This document shows, piece by piece, positions 56,853 through 64,000 of a stretch of 64,000 nucleotides of DNA. Source of the DNA: Oscillospiraceae bacterium (lineage in GTDB: Bacteria; Bacillota; Clostridia; Oscillospirales; Acutalibacteraceae); the NCBI GenBank assembly GCA_015065545.1, contig SVQA01000005.1, positions 1 through 64,000 on the forward strand, written 5' to 3'. The position numbers and the translations under genes were made by a program. The notes beneath the pieces were generated by a model, which did no database searches, was not told the origin of the DNA, and was given only the letters and a program-made list of their open reading frames with translations. Positions within the stretch are counted from its first letter, which is position 1, and the number at the start of each line of letters is the position of its first letter.

Positions 56853-56881
56853 TTGACAAACTCTTTAGTACATAATACTAT
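56853..56881 (+). promoter_or_regulatory. Promoter of the FMN riboswitch-ribU unit
   Basis: Perfect TTGACA (56853-56858), 17-base spacer, TACTAT (56876-56881). Confidence 0.8.
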
Positions 56882-56891
56882 ATTAGAAAGA

Positions 56892-57007
56892 AATCTTTGA
56901 GGCGGGGTGTAATTCCCCACCGGCGGTAAAGCCCGCAAGAAAGCATTAAGTTTTCCGAACAGGTCAGATTCCTGTGCCGACGGTTAAAGTCCGGATGATA
57001 AAGGATT
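56892..57007 (+). promoter_or_regulatory. FMN riboswitch (RFN element)
   Basis: Conserved blocks appear in order: GAGGCGGGGTG, CCCCACCGGCGGTAAAG, GCCCGC, AACAGGTCAGATTCCTGTGC, CGACGGTTAAAGTCCGGATG. The ends AATCTTT and AAAGGATT close helix P1. It senses FMN and turns off the riboflavin importer gene downstream. Confidence 0.95.
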
Positions 57008-57046
57008 TTGCATGCTTTCTGTATCATTACAGTTAAGATTAAAATT

Positions 57047-57078
57047 CTCCCCACGGATTTCGTGGGGAGCTTTTGTTT
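57047..57078 (+). terminator. Expression-platform terminator of the FMN riboswitch
   Basis: CTCCCCACG/CGTGGGGAG nine-base stem and CTTTTGTTT, just before the ribU ribosome binding site. Confidence 0.85.
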
Positions 57079-57093
57079 ATAGGAGGATTTTTT

Positions 57094-57732
57094 ATGAGTG
57101 ACCTTGCAAAAAACAAAGACAAAAAACCTAATCTTTCTACAAGAACGATAGTCAGCTGCGGTATGCTTGCAGCTTGTGCTATCATACTTACTTATCTTGA
57201 ATTCCCTACTTTTATAGCACCGAGCTTTTACAGATTCAACATATCTGACCTGCCTGCGCTCATCGGCGGATTCGCAATGGGTCCTTTAGCAGCTATTATC
57301 ATTGAGCTTATAAAAAGTCTTGTAATGCTTTTAATTAATCCTTCCAATCCTACAATGGGCATAGGTGAACTTTCCAATTTTATTTTGGGTTGCGCTTTTG
57401 TTGTTCCTGCTTCTATAATCTACCGCAGAAAGAAAACAAAAAAGACAGCAGTTATCGCTCTTATTGCAAGTGGTTTATTTATGGCTTTGCTGGGTGCTGT
57501 TCTTAATGCTTTTGTGCTTATACCAATGTATGCATCCGCATACTTTAACGGCTCTATAGAAAGCATACTCGATATGGGTGCCGCTATCTTCCCCTTTATT
57601 GACAGTATGTTTGACTTCTGTCTTGTTTGCGTGCTTCCCTTTAACCTTATCAAAGCATTGGTAGTATCAGCTATTACAATGTTCATTTACAAGCCTCTGA
57701 GTATGCTTATTAAGGGCATCAGCAATTATTAA
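57094..57732 (+). CDS. ribU: Riboflavin ECF transporter S-component
   Basis: 212 residues with six hydrophobic segments. RibU features: ILTYLEFPTFIAPSFYRFN then DLPALIGGFAMGPLAAI, and the late PFNLIKALV helix. It takes up riboflavin with the EcfA1A2T module (40643-43157). I chose ATG 57094 because TAGGAGG stands seven bases upstream. Control by the FMN riboswitch supports the substrate call. Confidence 0.95.
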   Translation: MSDLAKNKDKKPNLSTRTIVSCGMLAACAIILTYLEFPTFIAPSFYRFNISDLPALIGGFAMGPLAAIIIELIKSLVMLLINPSNPTMGIGELSNFILGCAFVVPASIIYRRKKTKKTAVIALIASGLFMALLGAVLNAFVLIPMYASAYFNGSIESILDMGAAIFPFIDSMFDFCLVCVLPFNLIKALVVSAITMFIYKPLSMLIKGISNY

Positions 57733-57760
57733 TTGACAAAACACACATAAGTGATATAAT
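57733..57760 (+). promoter_or_regulatory. Promoter of the THF riboswitch-folT unit
   Basis: Perfect TTGACA (57733-57738; directly after the ribU stop) and TATAAT (57755-57760) with a 16-base spacer. Confidence 0.85.
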
Positions 57761-57768
57761 TACAAATA

Positions 57769-57893
57769 CAGAGTAGAAGCTGTGCGTTGACGATTCTTAA
57801 CACGAATTGTCTTTAGTGTCTGCGAAACGGGGAGTTGTTCGCGGAACGAAGCTGACCGAAAAGGTCACACGGTACAGACTTCGCATCCCGCTG
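57769..57893 (+). promoter_or_regulatory. Tetrahydrofolate (THF) riboswitch
   Basis: The 5' GAGTAG and the 3' CATCCCGCT blocks, a GCGTT after the first helix and a GCGGAACGAAG stretch before the last helix match the THF aptamer class. The downstream gene is folT, the usual target. It senses reduced folate and controls the following terminator. Confidence 0.85.
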
Positions 57894-57909
57894 TTTACTT
57901 TTAAATGTG

Positions 57910-57942
57910 GGACAGAACCTCTGTGTTCTGTCCTTTTTTTAT
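57910..57942 (+). terminator. Expression-platform terminator of the THF riboswitch
   Basis: GGACAGAAC/GTTCTGTCC nine-base stem, six-base loop, and a run of seven T. Confidence 0.9.
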
Positions 57943-57972
57943 TGTAAGCGGCAAAAGAATGAGGTTTTAAAT

Positions 57973-58533
57973 ATGAACATTCTTAATGCTAAACATAAAT
58001 TTCGTGATTCATCAAAAGAACTCACAAAGCTTCAGAGTCTTACTGTCTGTGCTATGATGCTCTCGCTGAGGGTAGTACTCGGGTATTTTTCCAACGCAAC
58101 CCTTGCTATTACACCCGACATTAAAATAGGCTTTAACTTCCTGCCGATTGCTATTACGGGCATTCTCTGCGGCCCTGTGGCTGCTATGATTGTAGGCGGA
58201 CTCGGAGACCTTTTAAGCTTTTTAATTGCACCAATGGGCTTTTACTTTCCAGGCTGGACCATAAGCGGAATACTTGTGGGACTTCTTTACGGACTTTTTC
58301 TTTATAAATCAAAATGCTCACTTGTGAGCATAATAATATGTGAAGTGCTTATCGGTATTTTCGTAGAGATTGCACTGGGCTCAATGTGGCTTCTTATCCA
58401 GTATGATAAGGCGTTTTTCATAATGGCAGGAGTGCGAGGACTTAAAACCTTAGTTGCAACACCTGTTGAAATTGCAGTTGTTTTCTTCTTTTCCAAAGTA
58501 CTTAGAAAAGTACCGAAACTTAAATTCAAATAA
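57973..58533 (+). CDS. folT: Folate ECF transporter S-component
   Basis: 186 residues with five to six hydrophobic segments. FolT marks: SLTVCAMMLSLRVVLGYF, LPIAITGILCGPVAAMIVGG and GLGDLLSFLIAPMG with the conserved PGWTISGILVG helix. It imports folate through the shared EcfA1A2T module. ATG 57973 is preceded by GAGG. The THF riboswitch upstream agrees with the substrate. Confidence 0.94.
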   Translation: MNILNAKHKFRDSSKELTKLQSLTVCAMMLSLRVVLGYFSNATLAITPDIKIGFNFLPIAITGILCGPVAAMIVGGLGDLLSFLIAPMGFYFPGWTISGILVGLLYGLFLYKSKCSLVSIIICEVLIGIFVEIALGSMWLLIQYDKAFFIMAGVRGLKTLVATPVEIAVVFFFSKVLRKVPKLKFK

Positions 58534-58572
58534 AACCACATACAATCACCTGCATTTTAAGACGGCTTCTCC

Positions 58573-59997
58573 TCAAAAAGAAAGCATAAGGAAACCGCTT
58601 TCCTCACCGTAAAAAGTGAGAAAAGCGGTTTTTAGTTTTATTCTCTGTTGAATCGTACTGATTGGAGCATCTACCTCTATACCTGCAACGTATTTTTGGA
58701 TTGCAGTTGCGTCCTTTATGTTAAGACCATTATTATCAACATCACCCTCAATAACATTACAGGACTTTATATCTGCAAGATGTTTCTGTATTGCAGTAGC
58801 ATCCTTGACACTTACAATACCGTCACCGTCTGTATCGCCAATAAAATACGGGTGTACAATGGGGTTAAAGTAGTAGTCATCGAAGGATTTGTTAGTGTAA
58901 ACATCACTTAATCCATACTCACCTCCCAAATAACCATATTCGCCAAATCCGTAATATTCAAACCACATACCCTCAAAAATCAATTTACCGTCATACTCGG
59001 AATAATCATACCAGGCATGATTCACTACAAATACCATACCGTTACATTCCTCAAGAAGAAAACTATCATCTGCATAATAAGGACGAGAATGAGCCTTTAT
59101 CTCTTGAGCATAAATCGGGGCATAAATATCTGTCCCGCCATCCACAAGGTTTGTAAAATAGAACTCATCTACACTTGCAGGAATGTCAATATAGTACATA
59201 CCCTCTATATCCGTAGGCTTCATAGGTGTGCCGGGATATTCGTCAGAAGAAGATGTTTCTGTATTCCAGTAAGCTCCGGGCACACTTGAACAATCAGTAC
59301 ACCACTCGTCAGGCATATAGAAGAAGAAACGGTTATAGCCTTTTACATAGGGACGCTGATATCCGCCGTGGTTATCAATAACCGGTTCTGTAGAGGTTTT
59401 AATTTCTCCATCGGGAAACACACCTCTATACTCTCCCTTACCGTTGTAAGTATAAAACATACCGGAAGACTTTTGGCACTCCGGATAATCATCGCAGAAG
59501 CACTTTTCTCTGGTAACATAAATATCGCCATCGTGATTACCCATTCCAACGTAATCACACATTTCATCGAAAATCATATATTCTCCCACATCTACCTCGT
59601 GGGTCTGTCTGGTAGCGGAATATTCGGGACCAACAACCAAATCCGGACTTAACTGCACATAATTATTCCAGATAATGCGTTCTACATCCTTGGGAACATC
59701 ATAATAATAGACATTTTCCGCGTCAGCCTTGTGAGCTTCAACTCCGGGCCAGGAGGATTGTGCACCTGTACCTTCCCACCAGTAAACGCCTACAGTAGTA
59801 GAATACTCACACTTCCAGCTTTCAGGCTGATAGAAAAAATATCGGTTACAGCCTTCGGCAATTTCGGGCAGGACTTTATCCTCTGCACCGGGTCCTAAAA
59901 TCTCTGTTTCGTTGTCGTTTGCAAACACTACTGAAGTGCCTAAGAACGACATAATAATAAAGATAGAAAGTAACAGGGACATAAGTTTTTTAGTCAT
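58573..59997 (-). CDS. Secreted protein with two carbohydrate-binding-like modules and a dockerin
   Basis: 474 residues. Signal peptide ~1-26 (LLLSIFIIMSFLGTSVVFA). Two starch-binding-like (CBM26-type) modules, ~48-170 and ~220-345, each with RYFFYQPESWK/RFFFYMPDEWC, Trp-rich PGVEAHK/PGTPMKP and IIWNNYVQ-type strands. Dockerin at ~390-445: DTDGDGIVSVKDATAIQKHL, then DVDNNGLNIKDATAIQKYV, where the second calcium loop is one residue short. The last 20 residues are encoded by a hairpin (58593-58634) that looks like the folT terminator, so the original C-terminus was probably shorter. Likely binds alpha-glucans or similar; function inferred only from modules. Confidence 0.87.
   Translation of the reverse strand: MTKKLMSLLLSIFIIMSFLGTSVVFANDNETEILGPGAEDKVLPEIAEGCNRYFFYQPESWKCEYSTTVGVYWWEGTGAQSSWPGVEAHKADAENVYYYDVPKDVERIIWNNYVQLSPDLVVGPEYSATRQTHEVDVGEYMIFDEMCDYVGMGNHDGDIYVTREKCFCDDYPECQKSSGMFYTYNGKGEYRGVFPDGEIKTSTEPVIDNHGGYQRPYVKGYNRFFFYMPDEWCTDCSSVPGAYWNTETSSSDEYPGTPMKPTDIEGMYYIDIPASVDEFYFTNLVDGGTDIYAPIYAQEIKAHSRPYYADDSFLLEECNGMVFVVNHAWYDYSEYDGKLIFEGMWFEYYGFGEYGYLGGEYGLSDVYTNKSFDDYYFNPIVHPYFIGDTDGDGIVSVKDATAIQKHLADIKSCNVIEGDVDNNGLNIKDATAIQKYVAGIEVDAPISTIQQRIKLKTAFLTFYGEESGFLMLSF
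58593..58634 (+). terminator. Terminator of folT, inside the 3' end of the convergent gene
   Basis: AAACCGCTTTCCTCAC/GTGAGAAAAGCGGTTT, then TTAGTTTTATT on the plus strand. It overlaps the coding end of 58573-59997. Confidence 0.8.
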
Positions 59998-60036
59998 ATA
60001 AACATCTCCTTTTAATATATTTCTACTCCTGATTTC

Positions 60037-60065
60037 AGTATAACAATACTTTTGACTACTGTCAA
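60037..60065 (-). promoter_or_regulatory. Promoter of the binding-module/dockerin gene
   Basis: Perfect TTGACA (60060-60065), 17-base spacer, TATACT (60037-60042) on the minus strand. Confidence 0.75.
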
Positions 60066-60123
60066 CGACAATTCAAAAAAAACGACTATGCATTGGCATA
60101 TTTTGTTATATATTAGTAAAAAC

Positions 60124-60172
60124 AAACCGCTTTCCTCACACTTTAAAGTGAAGAAAGCGGTTTTATATTATT
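60124..60172 (-). terminator. Terminator of alaS
   Basis: AAACCGCTTTCTTCAC/GTGAGGAAAGCGGTTT with TTTGTTTTTAC after it on the minus strand. Nearly the same stem as at 58593-58634. Confidence 0.85.
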
Positions 60173-60188
60173 AGTTTATTAGATTATA

Positions 60189-62819
60189 TCAGCCGAGAGT
60201 TTCGGTAACTGTATCGATTACTGCCTTGAATGCATCCTGAACTTTGGTAACATCCTTGCCGCCTGCCATAGCCATATCGGGCTTACCGCCGCCGTTACCG
60301 CCTGTAACAACGGCTGCCGCCTTAACAACATTACCTGCTTTAAGACCCTTCTGGATTGCTTCCTTGCCGCAAGCACAGCAAAGTGTCAGCTTTTCGCCTG
60401 ATACACTTGCGATAAGCACAACAGAAGCGGACTCCTTATCGGTTACCATAGAGCACATATTCTTGAGCATATCGGCATCTGCACCATCCATCTGTGTGGT
60501 GATAACTTTAATGCCATTAATATCCTGAGCACTCTCAAAAATAGCACCGATGCGAAGCTTTGCAAGCTCTGACTCAAGCTCTGCAATCTTCTTATCCTTT
60601 GCTTTGAGATCCTCTGTAAGCTTTTCGCAACCGTTTGCAAGCTCTAAAGGAGAATTGAGCTTAAGAGCCGCCGCACTCTTGCCAACAAGAGCAAGAGTAT
60701 TATCGATGAATGTAAGTACACCCTTGCCTGTGAATGCCTCGATTCTGCGTACACCTGCGGCAACAGAGGACTCGGAGCGGATCTTGAAGAGGCCGAGCTT
60801 CGCTGTGTTGTCAACATGTGTACCACCGCAGAGCTCGATTGAGCTGTCGCCTGCTTTTACAACACGAACAACATCGCCGTATTTCTCGCCAAAGAGTGCC
60901 ATAGCACCAAGCTTCTTTGCCTCGTCAATGGGCATCTCTTTTGTCATTACCTCGAGAGCGTCCATAATGTCTTTATTAACAAGTGCCTCTACCTCTAAAA
61001 GTTCCTGTGCAGTGAGAGCCGAGAAATGAGTAAAGTCAAATCTGCAGGATGCGTCGGAAACGAACTGACCTGCCTGCTCAACGTGGTTACCAAGAACCTT
61101 TCTGAGAGCAGCCTGAAGAAGATGAGCTGCTGTGTGGTTACGCATAATATCTTTTCTGCGGTCTGCATCAATGGATGCTACTGCACAGTCCTCAACAGCA
61201 AAGCTACCGCATTTCACATAGCCTGTGTGCATAAAGATGCCGCTATGGTCCTTGGTTGTGTTTGTAACAACAAACTCTGTGTTACCGATAGTGATAACAC
61301 CTGTATCACCAACCTGACCGCCGCTCTCTGCATAGAAGGGAGTTTTTGAGAGTACCACTACTGCCTTATCTCCCTCGCCTGCTGCAGATTCACGCTCACC
61401 GTTTACGATGATAGCCTTAATCTTTGTATCGCACTCGTAGTCAGTATAGCCTACAAATTCTGTAGCTTCGATATCTGTAAGGTCAACGCTGTCAGAAACC
61501 CAGGCATCTGCACCTGCGTTCTTTCTTGCATCTCTGGAACGCTTCTTCTGCTCTGCAAGGAGCTCATAGAAGCGGTCTGTGTCAACGCCAATGCCTTTTT
61601 CTGCAAGGATTTCTCGAGTTAGGTCTACAGGGAAACCGAAGGTATCGTTAAGCTTGAAGGTATCTTCACCTGAGAGCACCTTTACGTCGCCTGCTGTAAT
61701 AATAGCATCAAGCATAGCAAAGCCCTGCTCGATAGTCTTTGCAAAGTTTTCTTCCTCTACGCGAATGAGCTTTGTGATAAACTCCTCTTTCTCTTTGAGT
61801 TCGGGATATGCAGACTCATTCTCCTTGATAACTGTGGAGCAGATTTCGTGGAGGAAGGGCTTATTGTAGCCGAGGAGTCTGCCGTGACGTGCGGCACGAC
61901 GAAGAAGTCTGCGGAGAACATAACCTCTGCCTTCGTTGGAGGGCATAACGCCATCACCAATCATAAATGTTGTTGAGCGGATATGGTCGGTGATAACGCG
62001 CAGAGAAATATCGCTCTTTGCATCCTTGCCATACTCAACACCTACAACAGAAGAAATATGCTTCATAATATTCTGAACTGTATCAACAAGGAAGAGATTA
62101 TCTACACCCTGCATAACGCAAGCAAGACGCTCAAGACCCATACCTGTGTCAATATTGGGATGGTCAAGGGGTGTATAGTTGCCCTTGCCGTCGCTCTCAA
62201 ACTGGGTAAATACAAGGTTCCAAACCTCAACAAAGCGGTCACACTCGCAACCAACCTTACAGTCGGGAGAACCGCATCCCTTCTCAACACCACGATCAAA
62301 GTAAATCTCGGAGCAAGGACCGCAGGGACCTGAGCCATGCTCCCAGAAGTTATCTTCTTTGCCCATACGAACCATATGAGAGGGGTCAACGCCTACCTTC
62401 TGAGTCCAAATATCATAAGCCTCGTCATCCTCTTCGTAAATAGAAACATAGAGGAGTTCTTTGGGCATTTTGAGAACCTCTGTAAAGAACTCCCAAGCCC
62501 AAGCTGTAGCTTCAATCTTGAAATAATCGCCGAAAGAGAAGTTACCCAGCATCTCAAAGTAGGTACCGTGACGAGCTGTGATACCAACTCGCTCAATATC
62601 GGGAGTACGGATACACTTCTGGCAGGTTGTAACTCTTGTCCTTGGAGGAGTTACCTCACCTGTAAAGTATTTTTTCATAGGAGCCATTCCGCTGTTGATA
62701 AGAAGAAGGCTGTTGTCATCCTTGGGGATAAGAGGGAAGCTCTGAAGACGAAGACAACCCTTTCTCTCCATAAATGACAGGAACATCTCACGAAGCTCGT
62801 TAAGACCTGTCCACTGCAT
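60189..62819 (-). CDS. alaS: Alanyl-tRNA synthetase
   Basis: 876 residues, full length. Charges tRNA-Ala. Class II catalytic core: GMAPMKKYFTGEVTPPRTRV (motif 1 area), FEMLGNFSFGDYFK (motif 2), GMGLERLACVMQG (motif 3). Editing domain: HTAAHLLQAALRKVLG and ELCGGTHVDNTA with the zinc Cys and His. The C-terminal coiled coil and DHHA1-like end has TGGNGGGKPDMAMAGGK. I chose ATG 62819 (MQWTGLNELREMF); AAAGGATG lies upstream. It is under an Ala T-box. Confidence 0.97.
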   Translation of the reverse strand: MQWTGLNELREMFLSFMERKGCLRLQSFPLIPKDDNSLLLINSGMAPMKKYFTGEVTPPRTRVTTCQKCIRTPDIERVGITARHGTYFEMLGNFSFGDYFKIEATAWAWEFFTEVLKMPKELLYVSIYEEDDEAYDIWTQKVGVDPSHMVRMGKEDNFWEHGSGPCGPCSEIYFDRGVEKGCGSPDCKVGCECDRFVEVWNLVFTQFESDGKGNYTPLDHPNIDTGMGLERLACVMQGVDNLFLVDTVQNIMKHISSVVGVEYGKDAKSDISLRVITDHIRSTTFMIGDGVMPSNEGRGYVLRRLLRRAARHGRLLGYNKPFLHEICSTVIKENESAYPELKEKEEFITKLIRVEEENFAKTIEQGFAMLDAIITAGDVKVLSGEDTFKLNDTFGFPVDLTREILAEKGIGVDTDRFYELLAEQKKRSRDARKNAGADAWVSDSVDLTDIEATEFVGYTDYECDTKIKAIIVNGERESAAGEGDKAVVVLSKTPFYAESGGQVGDTGVITIGNTEFVVTNTTKDHSGIFMHTGYVKCGSFAVEDCAVASIDADRRKDIMRNHTAAHLLQAALRKVLGNHVEQAGQFVSDASCRFDFTHFSALTAQELLEVEALVNKDIMDALEVMTKEMPIDEAKKLGAMALFGEKYGDVVRVVKAGDSSIELCGGTHVDNTAKLGLFKIRSESSVAAGVRRIEAFTGKGVLTFIDNTLALVGKSAAALKLNSPLELANGCEKLTEDLKAKDKKIAELESELAKLRIGAIFESAQDINGIKVITTQMDGADADMLKNMCSMVTDKESASVVLIASVSGEKLTLCCACGKEAIQKGLKAGNVVKAAAVVTGGNGGGKPDMAMAGGKDVTKVQDAFKAVIDTVTETLG

Positions 62820-62849
62820 ATAAATCATCCTTTCAATAATATACTGTAA

Positions 62850-63098
62850 AAATAAAAAACTCTTGCCCCTCAAAGAAAGGGACAAGAGTAAAATCCTGCG
62901 GTACCACCCTGATTGACATATATAGAATACCTATACACATCCGCTCGAAGCCTTTAACGCAGACTGTACGCTATGCTCCTCGCACAGAGCTCAGGGGTGG
63001 CTGATACCGAAACTTTCAAAGCATCTTGCAGCCAAAGGATGCTCTCTCTGAATAAAAGTTTTTGGGGTATCTCGTCCCGTCAATGCTTTTTACATATC
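62850..63098 (-). promoter_or_regulatory. T-box riboswitch, alanine type
   Basis: The T-box core AGGGTGGTACCGCA is at 62897-62910. The terminator/antiterminator stem ACTCTTG.CCC/GGGG.CAAGAGT with T tract is at 62850-62890. Stem I is closed by GATACC/GGTATC; the triplet just after it, GCC at 62999-63001, is an Ala codon in the expected specifier position. Uncharged tRNA-Ala would favour read-through into alaS. Confidence 0.93.
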
Positions 63099-63105
63099 TA
63101 TGGGT

Positions 63106-63134
63106 ATTATATATTTTTTAGAGTGAAATGTCAA
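63106..63134 (-). promoter_or_regulatory. Promoter of T-box-alaS, overlapping a stop codon
   Basis: Perfect TTGACA (63129-63134) and TATAAT (63106-63111), 17-base spacer. The TGA inside TTGACA is the stop codon of the upstream small membrane protein gene (63131-63133). Confidence 0.87.
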
Positions 63135-63514
63135 TATGTTTTAGCATTACGTGAAAAAACTGAGATTAAAGCCAAAGCCATCAAATCACTTGTCATTGAC
63201 ACATCATAACCCAGCAACAGACTAAATATCATATCAACAGCAAGTACTCCTATAAAGATGTAATTATGCCAATTCTTCTTATAAGATACTATTGCCGATA
63301 CATTCAATAGGATGTTGAATACTATAAGTCCAATAAATATCCACAAAACCGTACTTGAGCTTTCTGCAAAATAACTGAATGAAAACGCTGCCATATATAT
63401 TGCACATAATGGAGAAACCTCAAAAAAAGGAACATTCTTGTACAAGCCGATAAAAGCAAGCAGAAGCACAATATTAATCAAAACAAGCTGGGAAATTAAT
63501 GAAACTTTTTTCAT
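63131..63514 (-). CDS. Small four-helix membrane protein, unknown
   Basis: 127 residues with four hydrophobic segments (~7-25, 33-50, 57-78, 88-104). A short basic N-terminus (MKKVSLISQ) and Lys-rich loop SYKKNWHNY suggest cytoplasmic ends. I do not recognise the family. AGGAGT precedes the ATG. It stands alone between a secreted protein gene and alaS, with a TATAAT-like box near 63563. Coding is likely from ribosome binding site and regular helix pattern but not proven. Confidence 0.65.
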   Translation of the reverse strand: MKKVSLISQLVLINIVLLLAFIGLYKNVPFFEVSPLCAIYMAAFSFSYFAESSSTVLWIFIGLIVFNILLNVSAIVSYKKNWHNYIFIGVLAVDMIFSLLLGYDVSMTSDLMALALISVFSRNAKTY

Positions 63515-63608
63515 ATTTAAACTCCTAATTATATCTTGACAAATATACTCATCATTTTTATATTATAGCATATTCAATGAATAATCAATCCTTTTTAACT
63601 AAAAATCA

Positions 63609-63637
63609 TGAGGACGGCAGTTTACACCACCATCCTC
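63609..63637 (-). terminator. Terminator of the partial binding-module gene
   Basis: GAGGATGG/CCGTCCTC (one G-T pair) with a loop of about 12 bases and ATGATTTTT on the minus strand. Confidence 0.6.
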
Positions 63638-63650
63638 TGTTTGTATTTAT

Positions 63651-64000
63651 TCAGTTTCTTGCAAGGAAATCCTCAAGAACAATAGAATCGCCTGTAAGGA
63701 CTTCGCTCTCTCCCTTTACTTTTGTGGTACCATACTCGCCGTCTCCGTAGTAATAGAACCACTCTCCTACATAAGTATATCTGCCGTTATAATCACTCCA
63801 CCAAGGCACAATGTCGGGGTCTGTTACATAAATCATCCCATCAAAATTACGAGTACCATCGGGATAAAAGTCGCTCTCACCCGGGTCATACCACTCTGTA
63901 GCAATATTACGAGTCTGAAGATGATCTCTGTAATGAGGAGCTTCGGGGTCAAAACCGCCGTCAAAATAATTGTTCCAGATAATCGTTGTAACATCTACAG
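63651..64000 (-). CDS. Secreted carbohydrate-binding-like module protein (5' end outside window)
   Basis: The frame is open from the right edge to a stop at 63651, 115 codons visible. It contains IIWNNYFDGGFDPEAPHY, a FDGMIYVTDPDIVPWW strand and a C-terminal YVGEWFYYYGDGEYG, the same arrangement as the modules in the protein at 58573-59997 (IIWNNYVQL, DGDIYVTREK, FYTYNGKGEYRG). The C-terminus ends after this module with no dockerin. Start and signal peptide lie beyond the window. Confidence 0.8.
   Translation of the reverse strand, partial: VDVTTIIWNNYFDGGFDPEAPHYRDHLQTRNIATEWYDPGESDFYPDGTRNFDGMIYVTDPDIVPWWSDYNGRYTYVGEWFYYYGDGEYGTTKVKGESEVLTGDSIVLEDFLARN

Overview
The window looks like the chromosome of an anaerobic gut Firmicute of class Clostridia, most likely an Oscillospiraceae/Ruminococcaceae (Ruminococcus-like) bacterium. 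Four things point there: secreted proteins with type I dockerin segments, Gram-positive control elements (Ala T-box, FMN and THF riboswitches, TTGACA/TATAAT promoters, GGAGG ribosome binding sites), the rplU-prp-rpmA-obg order with a Prp-cleavable L27, and ClpE, YmfF/YmfH and group II ECF transporter genes. I cannot name the species from sequence alone.

Layout. 1-8756 (minus) is one giant secreted protein, cut by the left edge: signal peptide, four GLUG-repeat supermodules, two SH3b-like domains, a metallophosphoesterase fold with its catalytic histidines replaced, a Big_2-like domain and small beta modules. Next come a broken secreted dockerin gene and a palindromic repeat array (to 9805). 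9817-19118 (minus) is core: rpsF-ssb-rpsR; rplU-prp-rpmA-obg-mrnC-yitT; ymfF-ymfH and a joined lgt-folD reading frame. 19274-34795 is mixed: six tRNAs, TSCPD, apgM, prfB, a RING/zinc-ribbon membrane protein, galU, an ACT/UPF0210 pair, a WapI-like immunity protein, an aldo/keto reductase, Mn catalase, a dockerin protein with acidic repeats, a SecB-like protein, a TraB/GumN lipoprotein, an ABC-F ATPase and an EamA transporter. 34872-47682 (minus) is a tightly packed 13-gene run from ruvC to clpE that includes the ECF energising module ecfA1-ecfA2-ecfT. 47859-56820 is mostly cell envelope: a lipoprotein, DUF2804, two LytR-CpsA-Psr proteins, yfbR, pepV, a DUF975-like membrane protein, a GT2 glycosyltransferase and LicD. 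56853-58533 holds two riboswitch-controlled vitamin S-components, ribU (FMN) and folT (THF). 58573-64000 holds a carbohydrate-binding/dockerin protein, T-box-alaS, a small membrane protein and the 3' part of another binding-module protein.

How the parts connect. RibU and FolT have no ATPases beside them and presumably use the EcfA1A2T module encoded 14 kb away. The giant protein, the dockerin proteins and the last partial gene form a scattered extracellular, carbohydrate-facing secretome. Lgt would lipidate lipoproteins such as the TraB-like one. LCP, LicD, GT2 and GalU fit wall-polymer synthesis and attachment.

Most notable: the lgt-folD fusion with an internal ribosome binding site; the giant GLUG protein with a probable pseudo-phosphoesterase; inverted tRNA-Gly 3' fragments beside the intact tRNA; hairpin arrays between genes; promoters whose -35 box contains the stop codon of the upstream gene. 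I found no CRISPR array, intact insertion sequence or phage module.
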